Assembly: GCA_964516805.1 (NCBI GenBank) | Contig: CAZEXI010000087.1 | Location: 1-5,596, forward strand | Source of the DNA: CAYSTL01 sp964516805 | GTDB lineage: Archaea; Thermoplasmatota; Thermoplasmata; Halarchaeoplasmatales; Halarchaeoplasmataceae | Reading direction: 5' to 3' | Length of the DNA: 5,596 bases | Shown here: positions 5,012 through 5,596 of the stretch, in pieces | Position numbering within the stretch: position 1 is the stretch's first letter | Layout: each line of letters starts with the position of its first letter | Notes under the pieces: model-generated | Seen by the model: the letters and a program-made list of their open reading frames with translations, nothing else | Databases searched by the model: none | Told to the model about the DNA's origin: nothing | Position numbers and translations under genes: made by a program

Positions 5012-5596
5012 CTAGAAACACCAATCCAATTTTAGGGCATCCCAACAATCACTACAATAATCTATAGGTTTATTTTCCCAAGGATCCAGATTAGTCTGTA
5101 ACGCACAATTACTATCTGTACAATGTTCTTTTAAGTTATCTTCAGAGTCTGTATCAATTAAATGATCTGCTTCATTATTATGCCCAAAATAATTACCATC
5201 AGGATCATAAACACCTATCAAATTATGTCCAAGTTCATGCATAAATACATGGGCTTGATAATTAGAAGAATCTATATTTTCATCAAAAAGACAAAACATA
5301 TTTCCAGGTGATTCTCCAACACCTAACGGGTCCCCTTCCCAAAATTCATACCAATCGGGTTGATTAACAGAATAATGTGCTAATAAGCAATAATGGAATT
5401 TTTGATTTTGATGGTCAAAATAACCCTTATTAGTTGCCCATCTCCAGTCATTTATTTTACTTTCATGATCATCAATATCTCCACCGCCACCCATGCATCC
5501 ATCGTCCAGATGCAGGCATATATTATGCTCCTTAAACAGAGAAGCTACTTTCCATCTGGCCCCATTCATCATCTTGTGACCACTCATCCAATCTAC
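5012..5596 (-). CDS. Zinc metallopeptidase, archaemetzincin-like signature (5' end outside the window)
   Basis: The frame is open to the window edge (VDW precedes the ATG at 5587), so the true start and any signal peptide probably lie beyond it. Numbered from ATG 5587: GHKMMNGARW, then FKEHNICLHLDDGCMGGGG (18-36), then HYCLLAHY (65-72), the catalytic HELGH (117-121; bases 5239-5225) with Glu118 as general base and His117 and His121 as zinc ligands. Next come GVYDPDGNYFGH (125-136), HCTDSNCAL (155-163) and YCSDCW (177-182). The C-x4-C-x-L then C-x-x-C order resembles the archaemetzincin signature (C-x4-C-x-M ... C-x-x-C). However, about 30 residues separate HELGH from the first Cys, the glycine is one residue late, and the Met is replaced by Leu163. 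Asp128, His136, His142 or His155 could be the third ligand. It is translationally coupled to the lipoprotein gene. A secreted or surface role is inferred from that neighbour. Confidence 0.85.
   Translation of the reverse strand, partial: VDWMSGHKMMNGARWKVASLFKEHNICLHLDDGCMGGGGDIDDHESKINDWRWATNKGYFDHQNQKFHYCLLAHYSVNQPDWYEFWEGDPLGVGESPGNMFCLFDENIDSSNYQAHVFMHELGHNLIGVYDPDGNYFGHNNEADHLIDTDSEDNLKEHCTDSNCALQTNLDPWENKPIDYCSDCWDALKLDWCF

Noticed and set aside
1..5596. Insertion sequence, integrase or phage genes
   Set aside because: I found no transposase or integrase motif and no long terminal inverted repeats. The only candidate mobile DNA is the 63-bp element, and the tRNA-Arg gene has no visible 3' duplicate marking an attachment site.

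Overview
The window is AT-rich archaeal chromosomal DNA. The evidence is an archaeal NOG1-type GTPase, a long archaeal FKBP-type prolyl isomerase with an insert-in-flap domain and an acidic tail, TATA-box-like elements instead of bacterial -35/-10 promoters, a tRNA gene with no encoded CCA, and frequent AGA and ATA codons. The NOG1 and FKBP types fit a euryarchaeal lineage, but I cannot place the organism more precisely from sequence alone.

Layout. Positions 1-342 hold no convincing gene, only AT-rich DNA ending in a promoter. Positions 343-1674 (+) encode a 443-residue membrane protein with an N-terminal bacterial-PH-like segment, a two-helix membrane hairpin, a central charged linker with a four-cysteine zinc ribbon, and a C-terminal multi-helix membrane domain. 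After a non-coding gap comes tRNA-Arg(CCU) at 1945-2019 (+). Facing it is a 58-residue two-helix membrane protein (2085-2261, -), then the FKBP-type isomerase (2330-3118, -). FKBP and NOG1 (3246-4262, +) are divergent and share a 127-bp promoter region; both belong to protein folding and ribosome-assembly housekeeping.

The right-hand 1.3 kb (4326-5596, -) is a different kind of region. A zinc metallopeptidase that runs off the window edge is followed, one nucleotide after its stop, by a gene starting with a clear lipoprotein signal peptide and lipobox. The lipoprotein reading frame is broken at a run of seven A's, exactly where one extra A or a -1 slip would join the signal peptide to its 138-residue body. 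About 20 nt further downstream is a short ORF that is a diverged fragment of the metallopeptidase, interrupted in frame by a 63-bp palindrome-rich insertion. I read this block as a secreted or surface proteolysis module with duplication, decay and possibly phase-variable or recoded lipoprotein expression.

The items most worth a second look are the A7 frameshift, the in-frame 63-bp palindromic insertion, the unusual metal-site signature of the peptidase, and a possible ribosome-site-masking hairpin in the FKBP leader.
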